Shown here: positions 18,698 to 27,836 of the stretch, one piece after another
Layout of the letters: each line of letters begins with the position of its first letter
Position numbering within the stretch: position 1 is the stretch's first letter
Origin: Peptoniphilaceae bacterium
Lineage (GTDB): Bacteria; Bacillota; Clostridia; Tissierellales; Peptoniphilaceae
Reading direction: 5' to 3'
NCBI GenBank assembly: GCA_022779285.1
Contig: JALFST010000027.1
Location: forward strand, 1-37,457
DNA length: 37,457 bases
Notes under the pieces: model-generated
Told to the model about the DNA's origin: nothing
The model's database searches: none
The model's input: only the letters and a program-made list of their open reading frames with translations
Translations under genes and position numbers: made by a program

Positions 18698-20080
18698 TCA
18701 TCTTGCTGCAAGAGATTGCAGGCTTTCCACAACCTCCTCCAGACGCATGGCACGCGAGCCCTTGATAAAAACAAGCGTACCTTGAACAATCAGATATTTT
18801 GCCATATCGACCAGATCCTGCTTGCGCTCAAAATGATAGACATGACTTGGATCAAAATGCTCCAGCGCGCCGTCGCGCATGGCACGGGAGAGGTCGCCGA
18901 AAAAGAGCACATCGTCAAAGACCTTGGGATTTATTTTTTCCCCGACCTCTTTGTGGAGCCGCCGTTCATTTTCGCCAAGTTCAAGCATATCGCCGAGAAT
19001 GGCGATTTTTCTACGATAACCGTTGAGCAGCTCTACGGTACGCATACCCTCTAAAAGCGACTGAGGATTGGATTTATAGACATCGACAAAGATGTCAAAG
19101 CCGTTGAAATGCTCAAGCTGCGCACGCCACTGAGTGGCATCCGCAACCTGCAGTCCGGCACGAATTTCCTCATTCGGCAGACCGTAATGCCTGCCGAGAA
19201 TGACGGCAACGGCAGCGTTGTAGATCTGGTAGGCTCCAAGAAGATTGGTGGTCCAGGATTCTCCGTTGACCAGGAAGGTGGTTCCGCCGGCATTTGCAGA
19301 GACAAGCTGCAGCCGATAGTCTGCTTCCGGAGAGGTTCCGAAGGTGCGCACCTTCGGAAGAATCTCCCGTTCTTCCACTGCTCTGCGCAGAATTTCATTA
19401 TCGGAGTTATAGAGAAAAAGCTGGGAAGCATTCATTCCTTCCAGAATTTCCAGCTTCGCTTTCGCAATATTTTCCCGAGTTTTGAGCTGTTCGAGATGGG
19501 CATCACCGACGTTTGTAATGACAGCGACCTCCGGGCGTGCCATCCGGACAAGCTCGGAAATTTCACCAAGACCGCTCATGCCCATTTCAATGACACCGAA
19601 TTCGGTATTCTCATCCAAATCGAGGAGGGTGCGGGGCACTCCGATTCCATTATTGAGATTGCCCATGGTTTTTGTGGTGCGATAGCGTTGCCTGAGTACG
19701 GAGCTCACAATGTCCTTGGTGGTAGTTTTTCCGTTGGATCCGGTGATTCCGATGATGTGCACATCCAGCGACTGACGGTAGTTGGCTGCGATTTTCTGGA
19801 AGGCGCGATACGTGTCGTTTACGAGCAGATAATTTCTGTAAGAAGGGTCGGCAGGAGCGTGGGAGTGATCACAGAAGCTGGCAACCGCGCCCAATCGAAA
19901 AGCCTGATCCATAAATTCATGACCGTCCAGCTTTTCACCGATAATAGGCATATAGATGTCGCCTTGATCCAGTGTACGAGTGTCAATGGAGACCGATCGA
20001 ACAGGCAAATCCGCATTTTCCGGGTGATTGAGCGTTGCTTCCGCAAAGCGTGCAATAGATCCGATGGTTTGTTTTTTCAT
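18698..20080 (-). CDS. murF: UDP-MurNAc-tripeptide D-alanyl-D-alanine ligase
   Basis: MurF adds D-Ala-D-Ala to the UDP-MurNAc tripeptide, the last cytoplasmic peptide step in peptidoglycan synthesis. The 460-residue product has the SIDTRTLDQGDIYMPI N-terminal motif, the ATP loop GITGSNGKTTTKD, the GVIEMGMSGLGEI motif, NVGDAHLE, and a C-terminal Mur ligase domain with YKSNPQSL (in place of the common YNANP) and ILGDMLELG. The start overlaps the ddl stop by four bases, so its substrate-producing enzyme is directly upstream. Confidence 0.96.
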   Translation of the reverse strand: MKKQTIGSIARFAEATLNHPENADLPVRSVSIDTRTLDQGDIYMPIIGEKLDGHEFMDQAFRLGAVASFCDHSHAPADPSYRNYLLVNDTYRAFQKIAANYRQSLDVHIIGITGSNGKTTTKDIVSSVLRQRYRTTKTMGNLNNGIGVPRTLLDLDENTEFGVIEMGMSGLGEISELVRMARPEVAVITNVGDAHLEQLKTRENIAKAKLEILEGMNASQLFLYNSDNEILRRAVEEREILPKVRTFGTSPEADYRLQLVSANAGGTTFLVNGESWTTNLLGAYQIYNAAVAVILGRHYGLPNEEIRAGLQVADATQWRAQLEHFNGFDIFVDVYKSNPQSLLEGMRTVELLNGYRRKIAILGDMLELGENERRLHKEVGEKINPKVFDDVLFFGDLSRAMRDGALEHFDPSHVYHFERKQDLVDMAKYLIVQGTLVFIKGSRAMRLEEVVESLQSLAAR

Positions 20081-21150
20081 TCATTCCCCCATGAGGTTTC
20101 AATCTGAGCTCGGTTTGTCTGAGAAGCCTGCGCATATTCAATGATGGCATCCAAATAGTCACGGAAGGTCATATCGGTCAGGCTCGTCCAAAGCTTAGGA
20201 GCTAAGGAGGAAGGCGTCATGCCGGGAAATGTATTGATTTCATTGACATAGAATCTTTCATCCTGATCCATAAAGATGTCCACGCGGGCAAAGCCCTCGC
20301 AGCCGAGAGCATGGTAGGCCTTCAGAGCAAGCTGCTGAATCTCCTGATTTTTGGCATCGCTAAGAGGATGCGGAACATTTTCCACAAGCGTTTTGTCCAT
20401 GTATTTGGCATCATAATCCAAAAGTGTCCGCGTCGTCGTGTAGCTGCCGGGCAGTGAGGCCCTTGCATCAGCATTGCCGAGCACGCTGACCTCAAGCTCC
20501 TTGCCTATGATGGCCTTTTCAATGACCACGCGGCGATCGTAGCGAAACGCCTCCTTCAGAGCTTCCTCCAAGGTGCTTTTTTCCGCACGGGAAACGCCGA
20601 CCGAGGAGCCGTTATTCGCCGGCTTTACAAAGCAGGGAAATCCGAGCTCCGTCTCGATGCGCGATGCATAACTGCGATCGCCCGAACGCCACTCGCTTTC
20701 TGTCAGTACGATGAAATCGGCCTCCGGGATGCCTGCTGCGCGAAGAACCTCGTTGGCAAAGCCCTTGTCCATACAAAGTGCACTCGCAGTTACGCCGTTG
20801 CCGACATAGGGAAGATGCAGCACCTGCAAAAAGCCCTGAATCTCACCGTCCTCACCCGTCTGACCGTGAATCACCGGAAATACGAGGATTTCGCTCTGTA
20901 AAAGTGAAATATAGGAGCAGAAATCACCGATGCTTTGCAGACGATCATGTGCAGTGGTGCGAATCAGATCTTCCGGATTCTCCACGTGATCCATGAGCCC
21001 GATCGGTATGAACCGGCCCTGTTTATCAATATATACCGCATGAATATAGTACTTCTCATGATCCAGTTCATTGATTACGGTTTTTGCACTGCGCAGTGCA
21101 ATTTCATGCTCCGTGCTTCGTCCGCCGCACAGCACCACGATGTTTTTCAT
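20077..21150 (-). CDS. ddl: D-alanine--D-alanine ligase
   Basis: ATP-grasp enzyme (357 residues) making D-Ala-D-Ala, used by MurF. Motifs: VVLCGGRSTEHEIALRSA at the N-terminus, PCFVKPANNGSSVGVSRA, the LDYDAKYMDK loop near the active site, and VNEINTFPGMTPSS at the metal site. These fit a normal D-Ala:D-Ala ligase rather than a vancomycin-resistance D-lactate ligase. The start follows AAAAGGAGAAGG. First gene of a minus-strand cluster reaching 15108 without an obvious internal terminator. Confidence 0.96.
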   Translation of the reverse strand: MKNIVVLCGGRSTEHEIALRSAKTVINELDHEKYYIHAVYIDKQGRFIPIGLMDHVENPEDLIRTTAHDRLQSIGDFCSYISLLQSEILVFPVIHGQTGEDGEIQGFLQVLHLPYVGNGVTASALCMDKGFANEVLRAAGIPEADFIVLTESEWRSGDRSYASRIETELGFPCFVKPANNGSSVGVSRAEKSTLEEALKEAFRYDRRVVIEKAIIGKELEVSVLGNADARASLPGSYTTTRTLLDYDAKYMDKTLVENVPHPLSDAKNQEIQQLALKAYHALGCEGFARVDIFMDQDERFYVNEINTFPGMTPSSLAPKLWTSLTDMTFRDYLDAIIEYAQASQTNRAQIETSWGNE

Positions 21151-21192
21151 TGCCTTCTCCTTTTAATGATGAGATCTTATCAGAATATACCT

Positions 21193-21221
21193 ATTATAGT
21201 GTTTTTGCTTTCAAAAATCAT
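21193..21221 (-). promoter_or_regulatory. Promoter of the ddl-murF cell-wall cluster
   Basis: Perfect -10 TATAAT on the minus strand (21193-21198); the -35 at 17 bases, ATGATT, is poor. It lies about 45 bases upstream of the ddl start. Confidence 0.5.
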
Positions 21222-21332
21222 TGGGAATGGGACGAAAAAGCATATTTTCTCCGGAATTTTCAGAAACAATCCGCAAATCGGGAGGATCACCGCCATGAAG
21301 AGCGTCAAAAACGGATGTCGCGGTTTGGAGTG

Positions 21333-21341
21333 TGATAGAAT
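21333..21341 (+). promoter_or_regulatory. Possible extended -10 promoter of aconitase operon
   Basis: TGA followed by TAGAAT (21336-21341), 42 bases before the aconitase start; no clear -35. The 233-base gap between ddl and this operon holds both divergent promoters and nothing else I recognise. Confidence 0.4.
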
Positions 21342-21383
21342 AGCAACAAATTTCAAAAATAAAATCGTGACAAGGGGGAGTAT

Positions 21384-23315
21384 ATGAGAGGTACACTTGC
21401 TGCAAAAATCATGCAAAAACATCTGCTGGATGGAGAGCTGATCGTCGGAAAAGACGTGATGATGAAGATCGATCAGACGCTTACGCAAGATTCCACGGGC
21501 ACGATGGCATATCTTCAGATGAATACATTGGGAGTGGATCGCGTAAAGACGGAGCTGTCGGTAGCGTATATCGATCACAATATGCTTCAGTCAGGATTTG
21601 AGAATGCCGATGATCATGCTTTTATTCGATCCTGTGCGGCGAAATACGGGATTGTTTTTTCGAAGCCGGGCGGAGGCATCTGTCACCAGGTACATTTGGA
21701 GCGCTTCGGAGCTCCGGGAAAAACTCTTTTAGGATCGGATTCGCACACTCCGACGGATGGCGGACTTGGCGCGCTCGCTATCGGCGCAGGCGGGCTGGAT
21801 GTGGCTGTGGCAATGGCTAAGGGCTTTTACAGCTTCCGCGTACCGAGCATTTGTGCGGTGCGTCTGACAGGGAGGCTGCAGCCGGGAGTCAATGCCAAGG
21901 ATGTCATATTGGAAATTCTGAAACGCATGACCGTCAAGGGCGGTGTCGGGAAAATCATGGAATATACCGGAGAAGGTGTCCTGGAGCTAAGCGTAACCGA
22001 TCGGGCTACGATTTGTAATATGGGGGCGGAGCTTGGCGCAACGACATCGATCTTCCCCTCGGATGTCCGTACGGAGGAGTTTCTCCGGCGTCAGGGAAGA
22101 GCAGAGGCGTATCAGCCCCTTAAGGCGGATGAGGATGCGGAGTACGAGGAATTCATCAATGTCGATCTTTCAGAGATTGAGCCCATGATAGCCTGCCCGC
22201 ATTCGCCGGACAATGTTGTGCCCGTTCGAGAAGCGGAGGGCGTGACGATTACGCAGGTGTGTATCGGAAGCTGCACCAACTCCTCTTATACGGATATTAT
22301 GCGTGCGGCGCGAATATTGGACGGAAAGAAGGTAGCGCCCGATGTGGATCTGACGCTTTCGCCGGGTTCCTCCAATATTTTGCGGCTGATTTCAGAGAAC
22401 GGCGCTCTTGCAACTTTTATTCGAGCAGGCGCACGTATTTTGGAATCGGCTTGCGGTCCATGTATCGGAATGGGACAGTCGCCACGGAGCGGCGGAGTCT
22501 CATTGCGCACCTTTAACCGCAATTTCAAAGGGCGTTCGGGAACCATGGATGCCGGTGTGTATCTTGTGAGCCCGGAGACAGCTGCGGCTTCCGCGATTCG
22601 GGGGCGAATTACGGATCCTCGTACGCTGGAATGGGACGCCTTGATAGAAGAACCGGAGACATATGGAAAAGTAGATCATTATTTTGTATTCCCGCCGGAA
22701 TCCGCTGAGGAGCGCGAGGCGGTATCCGTGATTATGGGGCCGAATATCAAGCCCTTTCCGGTGGCGCAGCCGCCGGAGAGCTTTCTCGGAGGCCATGTTT
22801 TGCTTCAAGCAGGTGATAATGTAACGACCGATGATATTTGTCCCTCCAATGCACGCCTTTTGCCGTTTCGCTCAAATATTCCGTATCTCTCTCAGTTCGG
22901 ATTCACAACCCTCATTCCGGATTTCGCGGAAAGAGCCAAGAAACACAATGGCGGATTTATCGTTGCAGGGGAAAACTATGGGCAAGGCTCAAGTCGTGAG
23001 CATGCTGCACTGATTCCGCTGTATCTGGGAGTCAAAGCGGTATTTGCCAAGAGCTTTGCGCGTATCCATCGCTCGAATCTCATCAACAACGGCATTCTTC
23101 CTTTAGTTTTCCATAATCCTGCGGATTATGGAAAACTGGCAGAAATGGATAGGGTCACCCTTGCGGATGTACGACACTGCATCGAAAGCCGAGACGAAAT
23201 CGCAGCAACCGTAAATGGAGAAAAAATTCTGTTCCGTATGAATTTCACGCCGCGTGAGCGGGAAATTCTCTTAGCGGGCGGTTATCTGAACTTTGTAAAG
23301 TCGTTGAAGGCTTAG
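21384..23315 (+). CDS. acnA: Aconitate hydratase
   Basis: Converts citrate to isocitrate through cis-aconitate with a [4Fe-4S] cluster. The 643-residue product has the cluster ligands in CIGSCTNSSYTD and ACGPCIGMGQSP, the substrate motif GSDSHTPTDGGLG, DNVTTDDICPSNA, and the C-terminal swivel domain with GENYGQGSSREHAAL. The length matches the shorter clostridial/mitochondrial-like aconitase rather than the 900-residue AcnA type. The start follows GGGGGAG. Followed by isocitrate dehydrogenase 11 bases later. 3-isopropylmalate dehydratase is unlikely, since that enzyme is normally split into two subunits and the neighbours are TCA enzymes. Confidence 0.93.
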   Translation: MRGTLAAKIMQKHLLDGELIVGKDVMMKIDQTLTQDSTGTMAYLQMNTLGVDRVKTELSVAYIDHNMLQSGFENADDHAFIRSCAAKYGIVFSKPGGGICHQVHLERFGAPGKTLLGSDSHTPTDGGLGALAIGAGGLDVAVAMAKGFYSFRVPSICAVRLTGRLQPGVNAKDVILEILKRMTVKGGVGKIMEYTGEGVLELSVTDRATICNMGAELGATTSIFPSDVRTEEFLRRQGRAEAYQPLKADEDAEYEEFINVDLSEIEPMIACPHSPDNVVPVREAEGVTITQVCIGSCTNSSYTDIMRAARILDGKKVAPDVDLTLSPGSSNILRLISENGALATFIRAGARILESACGPCIGMGQSPRSGGVSLRTFNRNFKGRSGTMDAGVYLVSPETAAASAIRGRITDPRTLEWDALIEEPETYGKVDHYFVFPPESAEEREAVSVIMGPNIKPFPVAQPPESFLGGHVLLQAGDNVTTDDICPSNARLLPFRSNIPYLSQFGFTTLIPDFAERAKKHNGGFIVAGENYGQGSSREHAALIPLYLGVKAVFAKSFARIHRSNLINNGILPLVFHNPADYGKLAEMDRVTLADVRHCIESRDEIAATVNGEKILFRMNFTPREREILLAGGYLNFVKSLKA

Positions 23316-23326
23316 GAGGAAAGATT

Positions 23327-24391
23327 ATGTCTGAGATCAGAAGACACAAGGTAACAGTGATTCCGGGAGACGGCATCGGGCCGGAGATTGTAGGCGTTGT
23401 GCGGCGCATCGTGGATGCATCAGGAGCTCCCGTAGAGTGGAAGGAAGCGCAGGCAGGGCTGAATGCTTTTGAAGATGAGGGGGAGCTCCTGCCTGAAAAA
23501 ACTCTAAAAAGCATAGAAGAGACGGGACTCTGCCTGAAGGGACCGATCACAACGCCCATCGGCCATGGCTTTCGCAGCATGAATGTGACTCTTCGTAAGC
23601 ATTTCGACCTTTATGCCAATGTGCGCCCCGTGCGATCCATTGAAGGCATTCCTGCTCGCTTTTCCAACGTGGATCTTACAATTTTTCGGGAAAATACCGA
23701 AGATCTGTATGCAGGAGTGGAAGAGAAGATTTCTTCGGATGAAATGCATTCCATCAAGGTCATTACTCGAAGAGCAAGCGAGCGCATTGCACGGCGTGCA
23801 TATGAATATGCAAGAGCACAAAAAACGCTTCGTGAAAAAAATGCTTCAGCAAAGCGGACGAGCGTTACGATTGTTACAAAGGCGAACATCATGAAGTTGA
23901 CGGACGGACTTTTTCTGGATGTTTGCCGAGGGGTTGCCGTGGAATATCCGGATATCGAAACCCGCGAGGTTCTGGTGGATGCGATGTGCATGCAGCTTGT
24001 CATCCATCCGGAGCGCTATGATATCCTATTGACGGAAAATCTTTATGGCGACATCCTCTCCGACCTATGTGCGGGACTTGCGGGCGGCTTGGGTCTGGTG
24101 CCGGGGTCCAACCTTGGAGAAAATGCCGCAATTTATGAAGCGGTGCATGGTTCGGCGCCCGACATCGCGGGTCAGGGCATCGCCAATCCGACAGCCCTTT
24201 TGCAATCAGCCTGCATGATGCTGGAGCATATCGGGGAGGATGTCGCTGCGGAAAAAATACGCAGGGCTCTTTTCTCCGTACTGAAGCACGAGGAGCTTCG
24301 CACCCCTGATATCGGGGGTACGGGTACCACCGAGCGATTTGAAAAATCCGTTTTGAAGGAGATGGAACATGTTGTAGGAGGGATGGGCTGA
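23327..24391 (+). CDS. icd: Isocitrate dehydrogenase, NAD-type
   Basis: Oxidative decarboxylation of isocitrate to 2-oxoglutarate. The 354-residue product belongs to the isocitrate/isopropylmalate dehydrogenase family (VIPGDGIGPEIVG; FRENTEDLYAGVE; ENLYGDILSDL). The cofactor region reads VHGSAPDIAGQ. Asp-Ile here, in place of the Lys-Tyr of NADP enzymes, indicates NAD. The phosphorylation/substrate loop (TTPIGHGFRSMNVTLRK) favours isocitrate over isopropylmalate, as does its position between aconitase and citrate synthase. The start follows AGGAGGAAAG. The stop overlaps the citrate synthase start by one base. Confidence 0.9.
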   Translation: MSEIRRHKVTVIPGDGIGPEIVGVVRRIVDASGAPVEWKEAQAGLNAFEDEGELLPEKTLKSIEETGLCLKGPITTPIGHGFRSMNVTLRKHFDLYANVRPVRSIEGIPARFSNVDLTIFRENTEDLYAGVEEKISSDEMHSIKVITRRASERIARRAYEYARAQKTLREKNASAKRTSVTIVTKANIMKLTDGLFLDVCRGVAVEYPDIETREVLVDAMCMQLVIHPERYDILLTENLYGDILSDLCAGLAGGLGLVPGSNLGENAAIYEAVHGSAPDIAGQGIANPTALLQSACMMLEHIGEDVAAEKIRRALFSVLKHEELRTPDIGGTGTTERFEKSVLKEMEHVVGGMG

Positions 24392-25740
24392 TGAGCAAGG
24401 ACTTATTTCAGGATAAAAAGCTCTTTCAGCAGCTGTATGAGGTGACAAGGCTGGATCCCTCTCTCTATCCATTGCATTCCATTAAGCAGGGGCTGCGCAA
24501 TGAAAATGGCACCGGCGTGCTCGTAGGTCTTACACGAATTGCCGGCGTTTATGGATATGAAATTAAGGATGGTAAAAAAATTCCTGCAAAGGGCCGGCTC
24601 CTCTATCGTGGAATCGACATGGAGACCATTGTTTCCGGAATTCAAAAGGATGGACGTTTCGGCTTTGAAGAAACCACATTTTTGCTGTTGTTCGGCGTGC
24701 TCCCGACCGAGGAACAGCTCCGGGAATTTCAGGACTGTCTCAATGCCCTGGCGCCGCTTCCGGAGCATTTTAAGGAAGATGTTTTTTTCAAAATCCCGAG
24801 CAGAAATCTGATGAACAAGCTGCAGCGAGTTCTGCTTACGCTGTACTCCTATGATGAAGCTGCGGATGACATCTCCTTAGCCAACACTCTCCGCCAGTCC
24901 CTGAGCATTATCGCCAAGATGCCGACCATTCTTGCTTATGCATATCGCGCAAAGCTGCATTATTTTGACGGCGAATCACTGATTATTCACAATCATCGCC
25001 CGGAATATTCCATCGCTGAAAATGTGCTGCACCTGATCCGAGATGACAGCACCTTTGAACGATGGGAAGCAGAGCTTCTGGATCTTTGTCTGATCGTGCA
25101 GGCGGAGCATGGAGGCGGCAATAATTCAACATTTACGACACATGTTGTGAGCTCTACGGGAACGGACACCTACTCTGCACTTTCGGCGGCGGTGGGGTCT
25201 CTGAAAGGTCCCAAGCACGGAGGCGCCAATGCAAAGGTTATGGGTATGATTCGTGATATGAAGCAAAATTGCAATTGGCGCGATCGAGCATCCTTGCGTG
25301 ATTATATGCGCAAAATACTCAGAAAAGAGGCGTATGACGGGATGGGATTGATCTATGGCATGGGGCATGCCGTATATACGATTTCGGATCCCCGTGCACA
25401 GCTTCTCAAAAAGCGCCTTCAAGAGCTTTCTGTCCGGACACATTGTGAGGATGAGGTTCAGCTTCTGGAGAATATTGAGTCCATCACACACGAGCTGATG
25501 CATGATGCGCATAGAGAAGCGCCGATTTGTGCCAATGTGGATCTTTACACCGGCTTGCTTTACAGAATGCTGAAGATCCCTGACGATCTGGCGACACCTC
25601 TGTTTGCGTTGGCTCGCATGGGAGGATGGTGTGCCCATCGTTTGGAACAGCTTTCCGACAAAAAAATAATGCGCCCCGCCTATGTCACCATAGGGGAGGA
25701 GCAGCATTATTTGCCGATAAAGGAACGATCGTTTGAATAA
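24391..25740 (+). CDS. gltA: Citrate synthase
   Basis: Condenses oxaloacetate and acetyl-CoA to citrate. The 449-residue product is the long clostridial form with an N-terminal extension before the core (GVLVGLTRIAGVYGYE). Active-site regions: LLYRGIDME, VQAEHGGGNNSTFTTHVVSS, LKGPKHGGANAK and YGMGHAVYTISDPRA. It starts in the TGATG overlap with the dehydrogenase stop, with TAGGAGGG at 24376-24383. The three genes give acetyl-CoA plus oxaloacetate to 2-oxoglutarate, most likely for glutamate synthesis. A methylcitrate synthase role is possible but less likely here. A terminator overlaps its 3' end. Confidence 0.94.
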   Translation: MSKDLFQDKKLFQQLYEVTRLDPSLYPLHSIKQGLRNENGTGVLVGLTRIAGVYGYEIKDGKKIPAKGRLLYRGIDMETIVSGIQKDGRFGFEETTFLLLFGVLPTEEQLREFQDCLNALAPLPEHFKEDVFFKIPSRNLMNKLQRVLLTLYSYDEAADDISLANTLRQSLSIIAKMPTILAYAYRAKLHYFDGESLIIHNHRPEYSIAENVLHLIRDDSTFERWEAELLDLCLIVQAEHGGGNNSTFTTHVVSSTGTDTYSALSAAVGSLKGPKHGGANAKVMGMIRDMKQNCNWRDRASLRDYMRKILRKEAYDGMGLIYGMGHAVYTISDPRAQLLKKRLQELSVRTHCEDEVQLLENIESITHELMHDAHREAPICANVDLYTGLLYRMLKIPDDLATPLFALARMGGWCAHRLEQLSDKKIMRPAYVTIGEEQHYLPIKERSFE

Positions 25741-25760
25741 GCGGTCGTTCTGATTTTTTT
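25723..25760 (+). terminator. Terminator of the citrate synthase operon
   Basis: GAACGATCG (25723-25731) pairs with CGGTCGTTC (25742-25750), nine pairs with one G-T, then TGA and seven T (25754-25760). The left arm is inside the last codons of the gene. Confidence 0.65.
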
Positions 25761-25820
25761 GAAAATCATTGGAATTTCAGCGCATCCCGATCCATGCTCT
25801 CCGCTCCGGATAAACGCGGT

Positions 25821-26993
25821 TTATTTCAGGTAAACGCGATCTACTCGAGGGGAGATGCCGCAGAGCACTTCATAGTGTATGGTCTGAGACCATTGAGCAA
25901 GCTCTTCGGCGGAAATCTGATCGGGCTCCGGGGCGGACAGCTGATTGGCATCTTTTCGGAGCAGCAGCCATGCGGTATCTCCTCGGGCTATGCGATTGCC
26001 GGTATTCCAAAGCTCGGTGATGTCCACCATCAGCTGATCCATACAGACGCGGCCGACAATAGGACAGCGCTGCAGGGGATTGCCCAGGAGAACATAGCCC
26101 TGATTGGAGAAAAGACGAGAATATCCGTCGCCGTAGCCGGCTTGAATCGTGGCGATGCGGGAATCACGAGGGGCTTTCCATGTGCCGCCATAGCTTACGG
26201 GTGTGCCCCTGGAAATTTCTTTGACGTGGGAGACCGCAGCTTTCCAGCAAAAAACGGGCAGAATGGAAATTCCTTTTTTTTGCGCCTCCCGTGCAACATA
26301 GGATGAGGGGAATTCTCCATAAATGCAAATTCCCATGCGCACTCCGTCCAGATGGGATTCCGGATAGAGGAGAACGCCTGCATCATTGGCCAAATGGCGA
26401 ATTCCCATAGAAATCCCGCGGCTTCGGCACTGCTCCGTGACCGAGAGAAAACGACGGAGCTGCTCTTTTGTAAATGGGGAATCCTCTTCATCGGCGACAG
26501 CAAAATGAGAAAAGACGCCTTCTATTTCCAAATGCGAAAGAGAGGCAATCTGTTCTATGGCATCCACAGTGGAAGCATCATTCCATGCAAAGCCGATGCG
26601 GGAATGTCCCGTATCAACGGCCAGATGAATTTTTCCGATCACACCCAGATCTTTACAGATATCGTTGTATTTCACAGCGGTGGTAAGATCATAGATGGCA
26701 GGACGAATCTCATTTTTGGCGTAATAGGGCATCCATTCGTCCGGGAAATAGCCCAGACATAAGATGGGGAGATGAATTCCGCCATCGGAAAGCTGCTTTG
26801 CTTCCTCAGGAAGCGCTACACAGAAAAAATCGGCATCCTTTTCCAGATAGCGGGCGACTGGAAGTGCGCCCATTCCATAGGCATCCGCCTTGACCACAAC
26901 AAAATGTTTTTGGCGGGGGGTAAGTTTTTCCAGAACTTGTAAATTTTTTCTGATTTTGGGCAAAGAAATAATGATTTGATTTCGCGATGACAT
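25821..26993 (-). CDS. alr: Alanine racemase
   Basis: PLP enzyme making D-alanine for the cell wall, so it feeds Ddl encoded nearby. The 390-residue product has the PLP lysine Lys35 in VVVKADAYGMG, the VDTGHSRIGF segment of the barrel, and the C-terminal domain with QAGYGDGYSRLFSNQG (catalytic Tyr on the other monomer) and VGRVCMDQLMVDIT. The ATG at 26993 follows AAGGGAG; an in-frame ATG 48 bases upstream lies close to the promoter and is rejected. Single gene, divergent from ispD. Confidence 0.95.
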   Translation of the reverse strand: MSSRNQIIISLPKIRKNLQVLEKLTPRQKHFVVVKADAYGMGALPVARYLEKDADFFCVALPEEAKQLSDGGIHLPILCLGYFPDEWMPYYAKNEIRPAIYDLTTAVKYNDICKDLGVIGKIHLAVDTGHSRIGFAWNDASTVDAIEQIASLSHLEIEGVFSHFAVADEEDSPFTKEQLRRFLSVTEQCRSRGISMGIRHLANDAGVLLYPESHLDGVRMGICIYGEFPSSYVAREAQKKGISILPVFCWKAAVSHVKEISRGTPVSYGGTWKAPRDSRIATIQAGYGDGYSRLFSNQGYVLLGNPLQRCPIVGRVCMDQLMVDITELWNTGNRIARGDTAWLLLRKDANQLSAPEPDQISAEELAQWSQTIHYEVLCGISPRVDRVYLK

Positions 26994-27026
26994 ATGGCTC
27001 CCTTCCCGAATCCTTCGATTTCTTGT

Positions 27027-27035
27027 ATTGTACCA
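27027..27035 (-). promoter_or_regulatory. Extended -10 promoter of alr
   Basis: On the minus strand TGG followed by TACAAT, 33 bases upstream of the alr start. No strong -35. Confidence 0.45.
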
Positions 27036-27093
27036 CTTCATCGCATGCAGGGAATCCGGCAGGTCAGTTTTTTTCGTCGAAGAAATCGGTCTA

Positions 27094-27102
27094 TGGTATT
27101 AT
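27094..27102 (+). promoter_or_regulatory. Possible extended -10 promoter of ispD
   Basis: TGG followed by TATTAT (27097-27102). It ends only 17 bases before the chosen GTG start, so the leader would be very short; an additional upstream promoter is possible. Confidence 0.35.
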
Positions 27103-27119
27103 TAATGCGGAGGTGGCAC

Positions 27120-27836
27120 GTGACCAAACAAAAAATTGCAGCGATCATTTCTGCAGCAGGCAAGGGGGAGCGGATGGGGTTTCATCGCAATAAGCTCCTG
27201 ATTCCTTTAGGCGGGATGACAATTCTGGAACGCACCTTGATTGCATTGGAAGCGATGGAGGAAATTGAGCATTTTATTTTGGTAATCCGGCCGGAGGATG
27301 AAGCTGTCATTCGGTCGTTTTTGCCATCGATTTTTTCAGATCTCACGCGAATTCAGCTGGTATATGGAGGGAAAACGCGTCAGGAATCCACCCGAAACGG
27401 TCTTTTTGCAATTTCCGAGAGCGCAGATCTGGTGATGATCCATGACGGAGCGCGTCCGTTCATCACTCACAAGGTAGTGAGAGACTGTATTCAAAGGCTT
27501 CTTGAATCCGATGCGGAGGGAGCAATTGCGGTAGTGCCCATGAAGGATACGATCAAGGTGGTCAATGAGAAAGGACTGGTTGTGGCAACGCCGCAGAGAT
27601 CCATGCTCTGTGCGGTTCAAACGCCGCAGGTTTTTTATCGCAAAAAGCTCATGGACGCTTATCAAAAGGGGGCTCGCGAGGAAATTAACGCAACGGATGA
27701 TGCGCAGCTGATGGAATATCTCGGAGGGAAGATCGTGACTTCTCCGGGAGATTATTCCAATATTAAAATGACGACACCGGAGGATTTGCTGGTGGGCAGG
27801 TTGATTATTGAAAAGAGACAGCAGGAGACATTATGA
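27120..27836 (+). CDS. ispD: 2-C-methyl-D-erythritol 4-phosphate cytidylyltransferase
   Basis: Third step of the MEP (non-mevalonate) isoprenoid pathway: MEP plus CTP to CDP-ME. The 238-residue product begins (GTG)TKQKIAAIISAAGKGERMG, the nucleotide-binding loop, and contains HDGARPFI, a family signature. The GTG has GGAGGT at 27109-27114; the frame is open further upstream but this part does not resemble the family and is rejected. The stop overlaps ispF by four bases. Confidence 0.94.
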   Translation: MTKQKIAAIISAAGKGERMGFHRNKLLIPLGGMTILERTLIALEAMEEIEHFILVIRPEDEAVIRSFLPSIFSDLTRIQLVYGGKTRQESTRNGLFAISESADLVMIHDGARPFITHKVVRDCIQRLLESDAEGAIAVVPMKDTIKVVNEKGLVVATPQRSMLCAVQTPQVFYRKKLMDAYQKGAREEINATDDAQLMEYLGGKIVTSPGDYSNIKMTTPEDLLVGRLIIEKRQQETL

